Below are positions 1 through 8,809 of a stretch of 64,000 bases of DNA, in pieces. Origin of the DNA: DAIDKA01 sp036267975 (GTDB taxonomy: Bacteria; Pseudomonadota; Gammaproteobacteria; Steroidobacterales; Steroidobacteraceae); assembly GCA_036267975.1 (NCBI GenBank), contig DATAVA010000028.1:340009-404008 (forward strand), in the 5' to 3' direction. How positions within the stretch are numbered: position 1 is the stretch's first letter; the number at the start of each line of letters is the position of its first letter. The notes under the pieces are model-generated. The model did no database searches, had not been told where the DNA came from, and worked only from the letters and a program-made list of their open reading frames with translations. A program made the position numbers and the translations under genes.

Positions 1-326
1 GCTTGAGCAGGGCAGTAGCACGCCCTAGCAGAACTCACAGCAGAATATTCACCGCTTTGCGCGTTGGGCAATTCAATAATTCGTACAACGTCTATTCGAA
101 AAATCGAATACGGAGCCCTGTCGCATCGGCGATGAGGCGTACGTTTCGGTTCTTGCCTACCTGGAACGCCCTATAACCCCGTCTCGATGCGCCATTGAGG
201 GTGGCGTCCTTGAGCGCGGCTGCCGGCGGCTGAACGGGAATTCAGTTCCAACTGATTTTGACGCGCGTCACCGCCGCGGTGCCGTCACAGCCCGAAGTCT
301 TTTGGCAACTTCGCCGGGCGGCCCCG
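1..326. other. Intergenic stretch with no recognised gene
   Basis: No gene with a start codon and recognisable product is visible. On the minus strand an open stretch of about 48 codons ends at position 92 after a stop near 240 but has no start codon. It could be the tail of a decayed gene. A short perfect inverted repeat lies at 93-110. The stretch is downstream of the minus-strand operon ending at 327. Confidence 0.5.
93..110. repeat. Short perfect inverted repeat
   Basis: TATTCGA-AAAA-TCGAATA: a 7-bp stem with a 4-nt loop, AT-rich in a GC-rich background. It could be an operator half-site pair or a weak hairpin. No T-run follows, so it is not a convincing terminator. Confidence 0.35.
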
Positions 327-1574
327 CTAGACCCGATGAGTCCAAAGAAAGGTAAGGAGGGCTGCCAGCAGCGCCGGCGGCATGACGAAACATCCCTGGC
401 GCAGAAAGTGCCAGCCGCTGACTTCCTGACCGTCACGCCGCAGTGCGACCAGCCACAGCAGGGTGGCCAGCGACCCCGTCACCGACAGGTTCGGTCCGAG
501 GTCCACGCCGATCAGCATCGCCCCGGTGATGGAAGGCGACAGATGCGCGCGGGTTGCCACCGAACCCGCGAGCAGGCCCATCGGCAGGTTGTTGAGCACA
601 TTGCTCGCGAATGCCACGACCCAGCCCGCCGCCACACCCATGGTATGCGGCGTCATCTGGGAATATGCAGGCAGTGCTGCGGTCAGTCGTTTCAGTACAC
701 CCGTGCCCTCGACCGCCTCGACCAGCACGAACAGGCCCGCCACCAACGGCACGATGCTCCACGAGACGCCCTTCGCGATCGTGCGCGGCGCGAGGGTACC
801 AGTCACCATGATCGCGGCCGCCGTTGCGCAGCCCGCCAGAAATGTCGGCAGTCCCAACCGCCAATCCAGGCCGGATGCCACGAGCAGGACCATGGCCGTC
901 AGCGCGATGCCTGCAGCCGCCACCCTGCCCCCTCGGGAAAGTATTGGGATTTTGATGTCACTGACGATCGGGCCCGCGAGATCCGCGCGCTGCGACCAGC
1001 GCAGCATGAGATACGTGACCCCCACCGCTGCGATCGAGGCTAAACCGAACTGGGCCACCCAGCTGGCCAGCGCTGGCATGTGCGCGCCGTACACCACCAG
1101 GTTCGCAGGGTTCGAAATGGGCAGCACGAAGCTGGCCGCATTTGCAACGAAGGCACAGATGAACAGCACGGGAAGAGGTTTGGCGTTTGCCTGTTTGGCT
1201 GCCGCAAATACCGCCGGGGTGAGCACCACCGCGGTGGCATCATTCGACAGGAATATCGTCACCAGGGTGCCGACGACGTAGATCAATCCAAAGAGGCGCA
1301 ACGGGGAGCCGCGCGAATGCCTGACCGCAAATGCCGCAAGCCAGTCGAAGAGTCCCTCATGACGCGCCAGCTCGGCGAGCACCATCATGCCAATCAAGAA
1401 GAGATAGACGTCCGCTCCCCTGCCCACCGCGCGGGCCGCGTCCGCGACGGGAATCAGCCCCAGGATGAGCAGCGCCCCGGCGCCCAGAACCGCCCAGAGT
1501 GCTTCGGGCAATTTCCAGGGGCGAATGAGGACGCCCGCCAGCGCCAGGACCACGATGCCCAACGTCGTTCCCAT
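327..1574 (-). CDS. ArsB/NhaD-type (SLC13-like) anion or arsenite carrier
   Basis: Polytopic inner-membrane protein of 415 residues with about 10-12 hydrophobic segments along its whole length. The N-terminal GAGALLILGLIPVADA stretch, the re-entrant FLSNDATAVVLTPAV motif (about residues 109-123) and LPISNPANLVVYG (about 151-163) are typical of the ArsB/CitM/NhaD ion-transporter superfamily, where paired N-D-A-T and S-N-P-x-N motifs sit in the transport core. It is the last gene of the Ku/LigD operon, starting 20 bp after the LigD polymerase stop. No arsR or arsC is nearby, so arsenite export is only one possibility; another anion or Na+/H+ exchange is possible. Family assignment is good, substrate is unknown. 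Confidence 0.8.
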   Translation of the reverse strand: MGTTLGIVVLALAGVLIRPWKLPEALWAVLGAGALLILGLIPVADAARAVGRGADVYLFLIGMMVLAELARHEGLFDWLAAFAVRHSRGSPLRLFGLIYVVGTLVTIFLSNDATAVVLTPAVFAAAKQANAKPLPVLFICAFVANAASFVLPISNPANLVVYGAHMPALASWVAQFGLASIAAVGVTYLMLRWSQRADLAGPIVSDIKIPILSRGGRVAAAGIALTAMVLLVASGLDWRLGLPTFLAGCATAAAIMVTGTLAPRTIAKGVSWSIVPLVAGLFVLVEAVEGTGVLKRLTAALPAYSQMTPHTMGVAAGWVVAFASNVLNNLPMGLLAGSVATRAHLSPSITGAMLIGVDLGPNLSVTGSLATLLWLVALRRDGQEVSGWHFLRQGCFVMPPALLAALLTFLWTHRV

Positions 1575-1594
1575 GGCGGGCGGTCCAAGCGGGA

Positions 1595-3202
1595 CTAGCG
1601 CGATTTTTTTGACTTCCGCACGACGGCCCGTGATATGGCCTGTTGCAGCGGGCGCGCCGCCTTGTCGTAATCGGCCCAGGGCCGGGAGGCCTTGAGGAGC
1701 GCCGCTGCGCTACGGACCGTGAACTTCTTCGGCTCCAGGGCCTTGCCCACCTGCTGCCAATGGATGGGCATCGACACCGGCGCGCCATCGCGCGCGCGCG
1801 CTGACAGCACCGCTACCGCGGTCGCGGTCCTGTCGTTGCGCAGGTAGTCGAGGAAGATGCGGCCCTTGCGCTGTGCCTTCGACATGGTATCCAGATATTT
1901 TGCCGGTGAATCGCCCGCCATCTGCGCACAGATTAGATGCGCGAAGTTCTTGGCATCCTCCCAGCGCACCGCCCGCTTACCCGAGGTCAACGGCGTAACC
2001 ACGTGCAGGCCCTTGCCGCCGGTCGTCTTGCAAAAGGATTCCAGACCCACCGCCGTGAGCCGTTCACGAATTTCCTTCGCAGCCTCGGTCACCGCCTCGA
2101 AGGCGACATCGGGTGCAGGATCCAGATCAAAGACCAGTCGACCCGCCAACTCCGGCTCGTTCACCGCGCAATTCCACGGATGCATTTCCAGCGCGCCCAT
2201 CTGGGCGATCGCGGCGAACGCTTCCACGCGATCGATCTGTACATAACGCTCCTTGTCACCGCGCACTTTGACCAGCGTCAGCAGCTCCGAGATTCCCGCC
2301 ATCGCATGGCGTTGAAAGAACTGCTGTCCCTTGATGCCATCCGGCGCGCGCACCAGCGAGCACGGGCGGCCTTTCAGATGCGGGAGGATCCAAGCCCCGA
2401 CCGCCTCGTAGTAGTTCGCCAGCTCAAGTTTGGTGACGGGCTTGCCATCGCCCGCGTCCGGCCAGAATACCTTTTGCGGTTTCGACAGCGTCACGCCCAT
2501 GACCACCGCGCTGCCCTTCGAATCCGCATCATTGCGGTTGGCATGCCACACTGCATCCGCCTTTTGAGCCTTGCCGCGTGCCAGCATGAAAGGGGCGGGC
2601 GACTTGCCGACACCACGCGCGATCTGCGCCATGCTGCGCCCGGAGGCCACCGACTTGTCCTGCGCCATCAGTTTCTCCGTACCGCCCGGTTTGGCAAATT
2701 CGTCTTTGTGTTTGATCAGCAACCAGTTGATGCGCGTATCACGTCCGCGATTGTGCTTCATCCGCACCAGCACCCAACTGCCCTGCAACCGCGTGCCGGC
2801 GAGAATGAACTTCAGCTCCCCGTCCCGCAACGCCGTCTGCGGTGACTTCGCGCCTTCCGGCGCCCAGAAGCCCCGGTCCCACAGCTGCACGGTGCCGCCG
2901 CCGTATTCGCCTTGCGGAATCGTGCCTTCGAAATCGCCGTAGTCGAGCGGATGATCCTCGACTTCGACCGCGAGGCGTTTGTCGGCCGGGTCCACCGATG
3001 GCCCCTTGGTGACCGCCCAGGATTTGAATACGCCATTCAGTTCCAGGCGCAGGTCATAATGCAGATGGCTCGCCGCGTGCTTCTGGATCACGAAGCGCAG
3101 GTGCTGCGCCGGCCGCACGCTGCCGCGGCCACTGGGCTCGGCGGTCTTCGTAAAGTCGCGCTTGGCGCGATACTGACCGAGTTTCCGGGGTGCTCTCGCC
3201 AT
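1595..3202 (-). CDS. ligD: LigD phosphoesterase-polymerase module (split DNA ligase D)
   Basis: Encodes the end-processing part of bacterial NHEJ (535 aa). Residues about 30-150 form the 3'-phosphoesterase domain, with the family motif HYDLRLELNGVFKSWAVTKG and the following PLDYGDFEGTIPQGEYGGGT. Residues about 235-520 form the LigD primase/polymerase domain, with FWPDAG near its start and the catalytic acidic pair in LVFDLDPAPD. Together these trim 3' ends and add ribo- or deoxynucleotides at breaks. No ligase domain is fused; that module is the preceding gene at 3211-4176, only 8 bp upstream. In most LigD proteins all three domains are in one chain, so this is a split arrangement. The extreme C-terminus is basic. 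Confidence 0.93.
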   Translation of the reverse strand: MARAPRKLGQYRAKRDFTKTAEPSGRGSVRPAQHLRFVIQKHAASHLHYDLRLELNGVFKSWAVTKGPSVDPADKRLAVEVEDHPLDYGDFEGTIPQGEYGGGTVQLWDRGFWAPEGAKSPQTALRDGELKFILAGTRLQGSWVLVRMKHNRGRDTRINWLLIKHKDEFAKPGGTEKLMAQDKSVASGRSMAQIARGVGKSPAPFMLARGKAQKADAVWHANRNDADSKGSAVVMGVTLSKPQKVFWPDAGDGKPVTKLELANYYEAVGAWILPHLKGRPCSLVRAPDGIKGQQFFQRHAMAGISELLTLVKVRGDKERYVQIDRVEAFAAIAQMGALEMHPWNCAVNEPELAGRLVFDLDPAPDVAFEAVTEAAKEIRERLTAVGLESFCKTTGGKGLHVVTPLTSGKRAVRWEDAKNFAHLICAQMAGDSPAKYLDTMSKAQRKGRIFLDYLRNDRTATAVAVLSARARDGAPVSMPIHWQQVGKALEPKKFTVRSAAALLKASRPWADYDKAARPLQQAISRAVVRKSKKSR

Positions 3203-3210
3203 GGCGACTC

Positions 3211-4176
3211 CTAATTTTCTTCGCGCACGACCTTGCGCGGATCCTTGTCGAAGCGCATCGCGACGTAGCGCGTATGGCGCAGCTTATTGGCGCCGGTCCA
3301 TTCCGCAAATTCGATTCGTATCACCAGCTGCGGCTTCAGCCACACGCAGCTTTTCATTTTCGCGGCGGTCAGGCCCTGTCCCCAGCGGCCTTCGGCCTTT
3401 TCGGGTAGGTTCGCAAACGGGCATTTAGCCGTCTTCAGATGCTTGAGCTGGGCAAAGATTTCCCGCCGCGTGGCCGGCACGAACCCGGCCCGTACGCGCG
3501 CCGCGAACAGCAGATCGTTGCCGGCGTAGACGCCGACGATCAGCGCATCGAAGCCGTGCGTGCCCGGCGTGTAGCCGCCAAGCACGAACTCCTGACCCTG
3601 CTTCAGACGGTGCTTCTGCCACAGGCCGCTGCGCAGGCCAGGCTCGTAGATGCTGTCCGTGCGCTTCGCGACGACGCCCTCAAGACCGTGGTCCTTCACG
3701 AATTTGAGGATGTGCCCGGAGCGCATGTCCACCACTGACCGGTCGATGTGATCATTGGGGCGCAGCACGTCCGCCAACATTCTGCGGCGACTCTGCAGCG
3801 GCTGCTCCAGCAGGGGCTTTCCCTTCAGCGCCAGCAGGTCGAAGGCGTAGTAGTGGATCTGTGCCTGCGCCGAGCGGAAATTCTGCAGAAGGTTGAAGTC
3901 GGATCGGTGGTCGGGGCCGATCGCGACCAGCTCGCCGTCGATGATCGTCCCCGCCGGCAGATGCGCCAGTGCCGCAGCAATGTACGGAAATTTCTCGTTC
4001 AACATGTTGCGACGCCGGGAATACAAGGTGGTGGCCTGCGCCGATCGCAACACTTCCACCCGATAGCCGTCGAGCTTGATTTCATAGCTCCACAGCGGTC
4101 CTTCCGGAAGCATCTTCACGCCCAGACAATCCATGGTCTCTATGAAGGAGACGCCGCGCGGCGTTTGGGTGGCCAC
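3211..4176 (-). CDS. ligD: LigD ATP-dependent DNA ligase module (stand-alone)
   Basis: ATP-dependent DNA ligase of the LigD type (321 aa). The nucleotidyltransferase motif I is in YEIKLDGYR, with Lys as the adenylated residue. Further motifs include GTIIDGELVAI (motif III region), GLEGVVAKR (motif IV) and LWQKHR (motif V), followed by an OB domain to the C-terminus. The frame is open far upstream inside the MerR-TPR gene. I chose the GTG at 4176 because it lies 7 bp after that gene's stop and leaves the usual short leader before the motif-I strand; an ATG at 4134 would trim it too close. It seals ends prepared by the PE-polymerase gene just downstream and is recruited by Ku in other species. 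Confidence 0.9.
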   Translation of the reverse strand: MATQTPRGVSFIETMDCLGVKMLPEGPLWSYEIKLDGYRVEVLRSAQATTLYSRRRNMLNEKFPYIAAALAHLPAGTIIDGELVAIGPDHRSDFNLLQNFRSAQAQIHYYAFDLLALKGKPLLEQPLQSRRRMLADVLRPNDHIDRSVVDMRSGHILKFVKDHGLEGVVAKRTDSIYEPGLRSGLWQKHRLKQGQEFVLGGYTPGTHGFDALIVGVYAGNDLLFAARVRAGFVPATRREIFAQLKHLKTAKCPFANLPEKAEGRWGQGLTAAKMKSCVWLKPQLVIRIEFAEWTGANKLRHTRYVAMRFDKDPRKVVREEN

Positions 4177-4183
4177 GTGCGTG

Positions 4184-4987
4184 TCATTCGCCGAATTGCA
4201 GGATATGCCGCCGGTAGGCGAGCAGGTGCTGCAGCGCCTCGCGCGGCAGGTTCGCCCGCTCATACAGCCGCGACAGATTGAAATGCGCATCGTGAAAGTA
4301 CGGATCCTGCGCGAGCACTTTCCGGTACGCGGCGGCCGCCTCCGTCTCGCGATTGAGATCCTCCAGCAGGGTCGCCAGATTGAAGGACAGCAGGGCGCTG
4401 ACCGTCTGCGCCTGCCGGTAAACCTGCTCGGCCGCGGCAAGTTCTCCGGACAGATGCAGCAGTCGCCCGAGGTTGATTCGCGCTTCGAGGTGGTCCGGGT
4501 GCGCGCGCAATGCCTCGAGGTATGCCGCGCGCGCTGCGGCAGCGTCGCGCTCCTCCAGCGCAAAGCCGCGAGCGTAATGTTCATCGGCAAGTTTCGTCGC
4601 CGGCGCTGTCTGATCAGCATCAGGAGCCGCAACCGGCAGACTCGTCACGCGCGTTGCCGCAACTCGCGCCAGCGGCAGCGCGTACTGACCGGAGGTTGCC
4701 TCCCAGGCCTGCGCACCGTCGCGGATTTCCAGATCCTTGCCCGATGCACCCAGTGCCCAGGCGCGGGTGGTGCGGATGTTGTCCAGGGCGCGCAGGATCT
4801 TGGTCGCCGGAATGGCCGCGTCCCGCAGCGCTTTGGCGGTGCGCAGGATCAGCAGGTCCTGAAAGCTGTAGGTTGTCCGGCCGCGCGGCACCGGTGGCGT
4901 GATGAACCCCTCGCGGGCGAGCGAGCGCAGCAGCGGCCGGGTCAGATGGAAGAGCCGCGTCAGATCCGCTTGCGAATACTCATGCAT
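4184..4987 (-). CDS. MerR-type helix-turn-helix protein with TPR repeats
   Basis: 267 aa. The N-terminal 70 residues resemble a MerR winged helix: LTRPLLRSLAREGFITPP, a turn with RGRTTYSFQDL and a second helix reading LLILRTAKALRDAAIP. No cysteines suited to metal sensing are seen. From about residue 130 there are three to four tetratricopeptide repeats (for example NLGRLLHLSGELAAAEQVYR and NLATLLEDLNRETEAAAAYR). It starts with ATG immediately after the ku TAG (TAGATG), and ends 7 bp before ligase, so it is co-transcribed in the middle of the NHEJ operon. It could be a regulator or, more interestingly, a DNA-binding scaffold for the repair proteins. Function is not established from sequence. 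Confidence 0.8.
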   Translation of the reverse strand: MHEYSQADLTRLFHLTRPLLRSLAREGFITPPVPRGRTTYSFQDLLILRTAKALRDAAIPATKILRALDNIRTTRAWALGASGKDLEIRDGAQAWEATSGQYALPLARVAATRVTSLPVAAPDADQTAPATKLADEHYARGFALEERDAAAARAAYLEALRAHPDHLEARINLGRLLHLSGELAAAEQVYRQAQTVSALLSFNLATLLEDLNRETEAAAAYRKVLAQDPYFHDAHFNLSRLYERANLPREALQHLLAYRRHILQFGE

Positions 4988-5875
4988 CTAGCGATGCGAC
5001 GATCTCTTGGCCGCCGCACCCGGTGCGGATGCCTGCCTCGGCGGCTTGCGCTGCTTGTCCCTGACATCCTTCGTGCGCCGCTGGGCGCTGCCGCCGCTGG
5101 CGATACTGGCCTTCAGCGCCTCCATCAGATCGACCACGTTTGCCCGACCTGTGGATTCGGGCGCAGCGGCAAGCGTGACTTCCTTGCCCTGCACCTTGCG
5201 CTGGATGGCCGCCTCGACCCGCGCGCGGTGTTCATCGACGAATTCATTCGGGTCGAAGCTCTTGGCCGCGAGCTGCTCGATCAGCTGGTTGGCAAGCTTC
5301 AGTTCCGGTGCCGCCACCGGCGTCAGCTCGATGCCCAGTTCCTTGATCGTGCGCACTTCCGCCTTGAAATAGAGCTGGTGCATCGCCAGGCCGCCATCCA
5401 TCGGACGCACGATCACGATGTGTTCCTTGCCGCGTGACGTCCAACGACCCACTGCGCACTGCCTGGCCGCCGCCAGGGCCGTGGCCAACAGCGAATAGGG
5501 TTTGTCGCCCCCCTTGTCCGGCGCCAGGAAATAGGTGCCCGCGAAGTACAGCGGATCGATGGACTCGATCGGCACGAACTCCGTGATGTCGATGCTATGG
5601 GTCGTCTCCTCTTCCAGGGCCTTCAGCTCCTGTGCCGAGAACATCACGTACTGGTCTTTCGCGAACTCATACCCCTTGGTCATTTCCGCGCGTTCGACCG
5701 GCTTGCCATCGTTGACCGCGACGTACTGCTGCTTGACCCGCGATCCATCCTTGGCGCGCAGCAGGTTGAACGAGATGCGCTCGCCGGACACGGCTGCCGA
5801 ATACAGCTTCACCGGGATGGCCACGAGCCCGAACGAAATGGTGAGCGAGGCAATCGAGCGTGCGTTGGATGGCAT
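4988..5875 (-). CDS. ku: Ku protein, NHEJ DNA-end binder
   Basis: 295 aa, the usual size of bacterial Ku. The core beta-barrel runs from SIASLTISFGLVAIPVKLYS near the N-terminus through GYEFAKDQYVMFSAQELKAL and IDPLYFAGTYFLAPDKGGDK to ELKLANQLIEQLAAKSFDP. The C-terminus (from about residue 250) is a lysine- and arginine-rich tail, as in Ku proteins where it aids DNA binding and ligase stimulation. Ku homodimers encircle broken ends and recruit LigD. It is the upstream partner of the MerR-TPR, ligase and PE-polymerase genes with essentially no spacing. The preceding small secreted-protein gene ends 4 bp before the ATG. Confidence 0.95.
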   Translation of the reverse strand: MPSNARSIASLTISFGLVAIPVKLYSAAVSGERISFNLLRAKDGSRVKQQYVAVNDGKPVERAEMTKGYEFAKDQYVMFSAQELKALEEETTHSIDITEFVPIESIDPLYFAGTYFLAPDKGGDKPYSLLATALAAARQCAVGRWTSRGKEHIVIVRPMDGGLAMHQLYFKAEVRTIKELGIELTPVAAPELKLANQLIEQLAAKSFDPNEFVDEHRARVEAAIQRKVQGKEVTLAAAPESTGRANVVDLMEALKASIASGGSAQRRTKDVRDKQRKPPRQASAPGAAAKRSSHR

Positions 5876-5879
5876 GGTG

Positions 5880-6203
5880 CTAGTCCGGATTATGTGCCGT
5901 CATTGCACCGATCGCGTTGTTGACGTGGGTCCTGCAGCCGGCGGCATCACCCTTGTCATTGTCGACCTTCGCGCTCACCAGCTCCTTCTGCGCTGCCATC
6001 TTTTCCACACCGGCGGGCATTTTCAGCAGCATCGTCATCGCCTGATCCATCATCTGCGCGCAGCCCGGGGGCGCATGGCTTGCGGGCGGGATCGTCGCAT
6101 CATCTGCCCGCGCCCCTCCCGCCAGCGGCAGGCCCAATGCCATTGCGCAGATCAGGCTGCGCCCAGTTGCGTGGATATTCACGGGCTCAATCTGCGACGC
6201 CAT
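5880..6203 (-). CDS. Small secreted protein of unknown function
   Basis: About 107 aa from the ATG at 6203 (an ATG at 6233 adds 10 residues). A hydrophobic stretch SLICAMALGLPLAGGARA looks like a Sec signal peptide with cleavage near AGGARA-DD. The mature part is about 75 residues, with methionine-rich helices (MMDQAMTMLLKMPAGVEKM) and two cysteines, and ends with a helix containing CRTHVNNAIGAM. No family recognised with confidence; it resembles short periplasmic helical proteins. It sits 4 bp upstream of ku and 56 bp after the cyclo-ligase gene, so it may share their transcript by chance of packing. Confidence 0.6.
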   Translation of the reverse strand: MASQIEPVNIHATGRSLICAMALGLPLAGGARADDATIPPASHAPPGCAQMMDQAMTMLLKMPAGVEKMAAQKELVSAKVDNDKGDAAGCRTHVNNAIGAMTAHNPD

Positions 6204-6259
6204 GGCTGCGCACTCAAGCGCCCGGCGCTGCAAGTGGCGTCAGAGCCGGCTTACCTCGC

Positions 6260-6901
6260 TCAGCGCGTGAACAGCTCCGTCACGATGACATCCATCGGGA
6301 TATCGTGGGGCTGCGGATAGATCGTCGGCAGTTCCGCATCCGCGAAGGCGATGCCGATGGTCCGGGGCCGCGGTGTCGCTGCGGCCAAGGTCCGGTCATA
6401 GAAGCCACCGCCGTAGCCCAGTCGGTAGCTGCGCGAATCGAATCCGACCAGGGGCACGACCAGGATGTCCGCCGTGACCACGTCGCGCTGCGGCGGGACC
6501 GGAATGTTCCAGTGACCGCGTTTGAGCGCCACCCCCGGTCGCCAGCGCCAGAACTCCACCGGCGCGGCATCCTGCACGACCACCGGCAATCCCACGGTGC
6601 CGCCGGCATCCACGTGCTCGCGGGCGAACTCGCGCAGATCGATCTCCCCGCGGATTGGCCAGTACACGCCCAGCACCGGATAGCTGACCACATCGATGAC
6701 TGAGCGCAGATAGTTGATGACCGGCTCGCTCATGCGCTTGCGATCGGCCGGATCGCGCGCCATGCGCCGCGCGATGATGGCGGTGCGCTTGGCCTTGCGC
6801 CAGGCCCTGATTTCGCTCCAGGTCGCAGGCTCCGCCTCGATTTCGGACGCGAAGCACACGGGGGAACTGTATTCGCGCGGTTCGTCTGGATCGCCCATCA
6901 C
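6260..6901 (-). CDS. 5-formyltetrahydrofolate cyclo-ligase family protein
   Basis: 213 aa. Residues from about 28 (WSEIRAWRKAKRTAIIARR) to the end match the 5-formyl-THF cyclo-ligase fold, including the signature LGYGGGFYDRTLA close to the C-terminus, which forms the phosphate/folate pocket. The enzyme would convert 5-formyl-THF to 5,10-methenyl-THF using ATP. The first 25 residues (EPREYSSPVCFASEIE) are an extra leader seen in a proteobacterial subgroup and not in E. coli YgfA. It is transcribed divergently from the flavin monooxygenase at 6970, with 68 bp between the starts. Confidence 0.85.
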   Translation of the reverse strand: MMGDPDEPREYSSPVCFASEIEAEPATWSEIRAWRKAKRTAIIARRMARDPADRKRMSEPVINYLRSVIDVVSYPVLGVYWPIRGEIDLREFAREHVDAGGTVGLPVVVQDAAPVEFWRWRPGVALKRGHWNIPVPPQRDVVTADILVVPLVGFDSRSYRLGYGGGFYDRTLAAATPRPRTIGIAFADAELPTIYPQPHDIPMDVIVTELFTR

Positions 6902-6969
6902 AGACCAACTATGCGACCGGGCGCCAAGGGTGGCAAGCTGGCGCCACCACTGACCGCAGGAGCCGATGC

Positions 6970-8157
6970 GTGGAGGATGTGATCATCGTGGGCGGCGGCC
7001 CGACCGGGTTCATCACGGCACTCGGGCTCGCACGGGCGGGGGTGGGCGTGACGGTCATCGAGGCGGAGCCCAAAATCGTCGATTCACCGCGCGCGGCGGT
7101 GTACCACTGGAGCGTCGTCGAAGGCCTCGAGAAACTCGGCATTCGCGAGGAGGTCGAGACGACCGGCTTTGCGAAACAGGACTATACCTACCTCGTGCAC
7201 CACAGCGGCGAGCGCATCGATTTCAGCCTCGAAGTTCTGAACGGACATACCCCGTATCCGTATAACCTGCACCTCGGCCAGCATCGGCTCGCGGACATCG
7301 CGTTGCGCCGCCTCGCCGGTTATGCGAAGACAACCGTGCGCTTCAATACCCGCCTGACGCAGTTGAGCCAGGATGCCGATGGCGTGACGGTGCGCCTCGA
7401 GACCCCCGGCGGCACTGAGGAACTGCGCGCGCAGTGGGTCATCGGCGCCGACGGCGCCGGCAGCACCGTGCGTCGACAGCTCGGGCTGGATTTCGAGGGC
7501 ATGACCTGGCCCGAACGGTTCGTCGCCACCAATCTGTATTTTGATTTCGAGCGTTACCATTACGCACGCGCGACCTTTCTCATCGACGCCGTCCATGGCG
7601 CGGTCATCGCCAAGATCGACAACGAAGGACTGTGGCGCTGTACCTACATGGAGGATGCGGCCCTGTCCGAGGAGCTCCTCATGGAGCGACTCAAAACGGT
7701 GTACGCCGCCATCGTGCCCGGCGCCGACTACAGCATCGAGCGCGCCACGCCGTATCGCATGCATCAACGTTCGGCGCCGCGTTACCGGGTCGGGCGCGTC
7801 GCGCTGGTCGGTGATGCCGCCCACGTCACCAATCCCACTGGCGGGCTCGGGCTCACCTCCGGACTCTTCGACAGCTTCGCACTGTACCCGGCCATGGCGG
7901 CCGTCGTTCGGGATGGCGCAGGGGTGTCGCTGCTGGACCGCTATGCCGCATCGCGCCGCGACATCTTTCTGACTCTCGTTTCCCCGCAGGCCGTTGCCAA
8001 CAAGCAGCTGATCTATCATGCGAACGGTGGCGGCGCGCAGCTCGAGGAGGCGCTGGTCTCCCTGCGCCGCCTGCGCAACGATCGCCAATTCGTGCTGCGC
8101 CGGCTCATGTTCCTGAAGTCCCTGGAGAGCCCGCCGCTCGGCCCGGTGCTAGACTGA
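6970..8157 (+). CDS. FAD-dependent aromatic monooxygenase (PheA/MhpA type)
   Basis: 395 aa from a GTG at 6970. The N-terminal dinucleotide fold has IIVGGGPTGFITALGLARAG followed by VTVIEAE; the DG motif is VIGADGAGSTVRRQLG (about residues 158-173) and the GD motif is VALVGDAAHVTNPTGGLG (about 276-293). This is the group A flavoprotein hydroxylase pattern, which uses NAD(P)H to hydroxylate aromatic rings. It lacks the C-terminal thioredoxin-like domain of phenol hydroxylases, so is a short version. It heads a plus-strand run with the Tat protein, the 4-cresol-dehydrogenase-like flavoprotein and a cytochrome c, so an aromatic substrate is likely; which one cannot be read. Confidence 0.85.
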   Translation: MEDVIIVGGGPTGFITALGLARAGVGVTVIEAEPKIVDSPRAAVYHWSVVEGLEKLGIREEVETTGFAKQDYTYLVHHSGERIDFSLEVLNGHTPYPYNLHLGQHRLADIALRRLAGYAKTTVRFNTRLTQLSQDADGVTVRLETPGGTEELRAQWVIGADGAGSTVRRQLGLDFEGMTWPERFVATNLYFDFERYHYARATFLIDAVHGAVIAKIDNEGLWRCTYMEDAALSEELLMERLKTVYAAIVPGADYSIERATPYRMHQRSAPRYRVGRVALVGDAAHVTNPTGGLGLTSGLFDSFALYPAMAAVVRDGAGVSLLDRYAASRRDIFLTLVSPQAVANKQLIYHANGGGAQLEEALVSLRRLRNDRQFVLRRLMFLKSLESPPLGPVLD

Positions 8158-8180
8158 GAACAGGGGCAAATGGGGGCATC

Positions 8181-8783
8181 ATGATCAACAGGCGGATATT
8201 CCTCGAGGCCGCGGCGGCTTCGGCGTTGCCGGCCATCGCCGGCGCGCAACCGGCCCCTCACTCGTGGCGATCCGAAGTCCCGGCGCGCCCCGCGGTGCAC
8301 ACCTTCCTCAGTGATGCGCGCTTTGCGCCCAGTCGCACAGCCGCTGAGCGGTTGCGTGCCGCGAACGTCGCGGTTCATACCCTCGGCGACGGAGATGTCA
8401 CGCAGGTCTGGCGCGAGCGTATCGGGCCTGCCTGGCGCGAGCATCCGGTCACCATCGCCGGGCTCACGGCGCGGCCCGCCCTGTTCTGTATGGAGCAGCT
8501 GGCGCTGGGCTGCGGCTTACGCGTCGTGTTTCACGCCGAACACGTCGTGCACGCGGCGGCCCGCACCGAGCATCGTGTGCTGCGCGGCGCGGCAGCCGCG
8601 GGTATCGCCACGCGCGATCTGTCGCTCGCGGGCCTGCTGTGGCCGGCGCATATCGCGCAGGTCGTTGCCGGTTATTCGAGCCACGCAGCGCGCGATCGCT
8701 ACGGCCGCTCGGAGGCCGCGCTGGATCCCTTCCTGCCACCCGACGCGCAGCTGCTGACGTCCTGGATCATCGCTGCCACCTGA
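8181..8783 (+). CDS. Tat-exported protein of unknown function
   Basis: 200 aa. The N-terminus MINRRIFLEAAAASALPAIAGA has a twin-arginine followed by a hydrophobic stretch and an A-x-A-like cleavage site, so the product is probably exported folded. The mature domain (about 175 residues) has two cysteines (FCMEQLALGCGL) and no motif that I can assign. It lies 23 bp after the monooxygenase and 26 bp before the flavoprotein gene, and is most likely part of the same aromatic-oxidation operon, perhaps a periplasmic accessory. Its position next to a periplasmic-type flavocytochrome supports an exported location. Confidence 0.7.
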   Translation: MINRRIFLEAAAASALPAIAGAQPAPHSWRSEVPARPAVHTFLSDARFAPSRTAAERLRAANVAVHTLGDGDVTQVWRERIGPAWREHPVTIAGLTARPALFCMEQLALGCGLRVVFHAEHVVHAAARTEHRVLRGAAAAGIATRDLSLAGLLWPAHIAQVVAGYSSHAARDRYGRSEAALDPFLPPDAQLLTSWIIAAT

Positions 8784-8809
8784 AGCCACCGCTCGCTACG
8801 GAGTTGCCC

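Noticed and set aside
327..1574. Arsenic resistance operon
   Set aside because: The carrier resembles ArsB, but there is no arsR, arsC or arsH beside it, so an arsenic role is not claimed.
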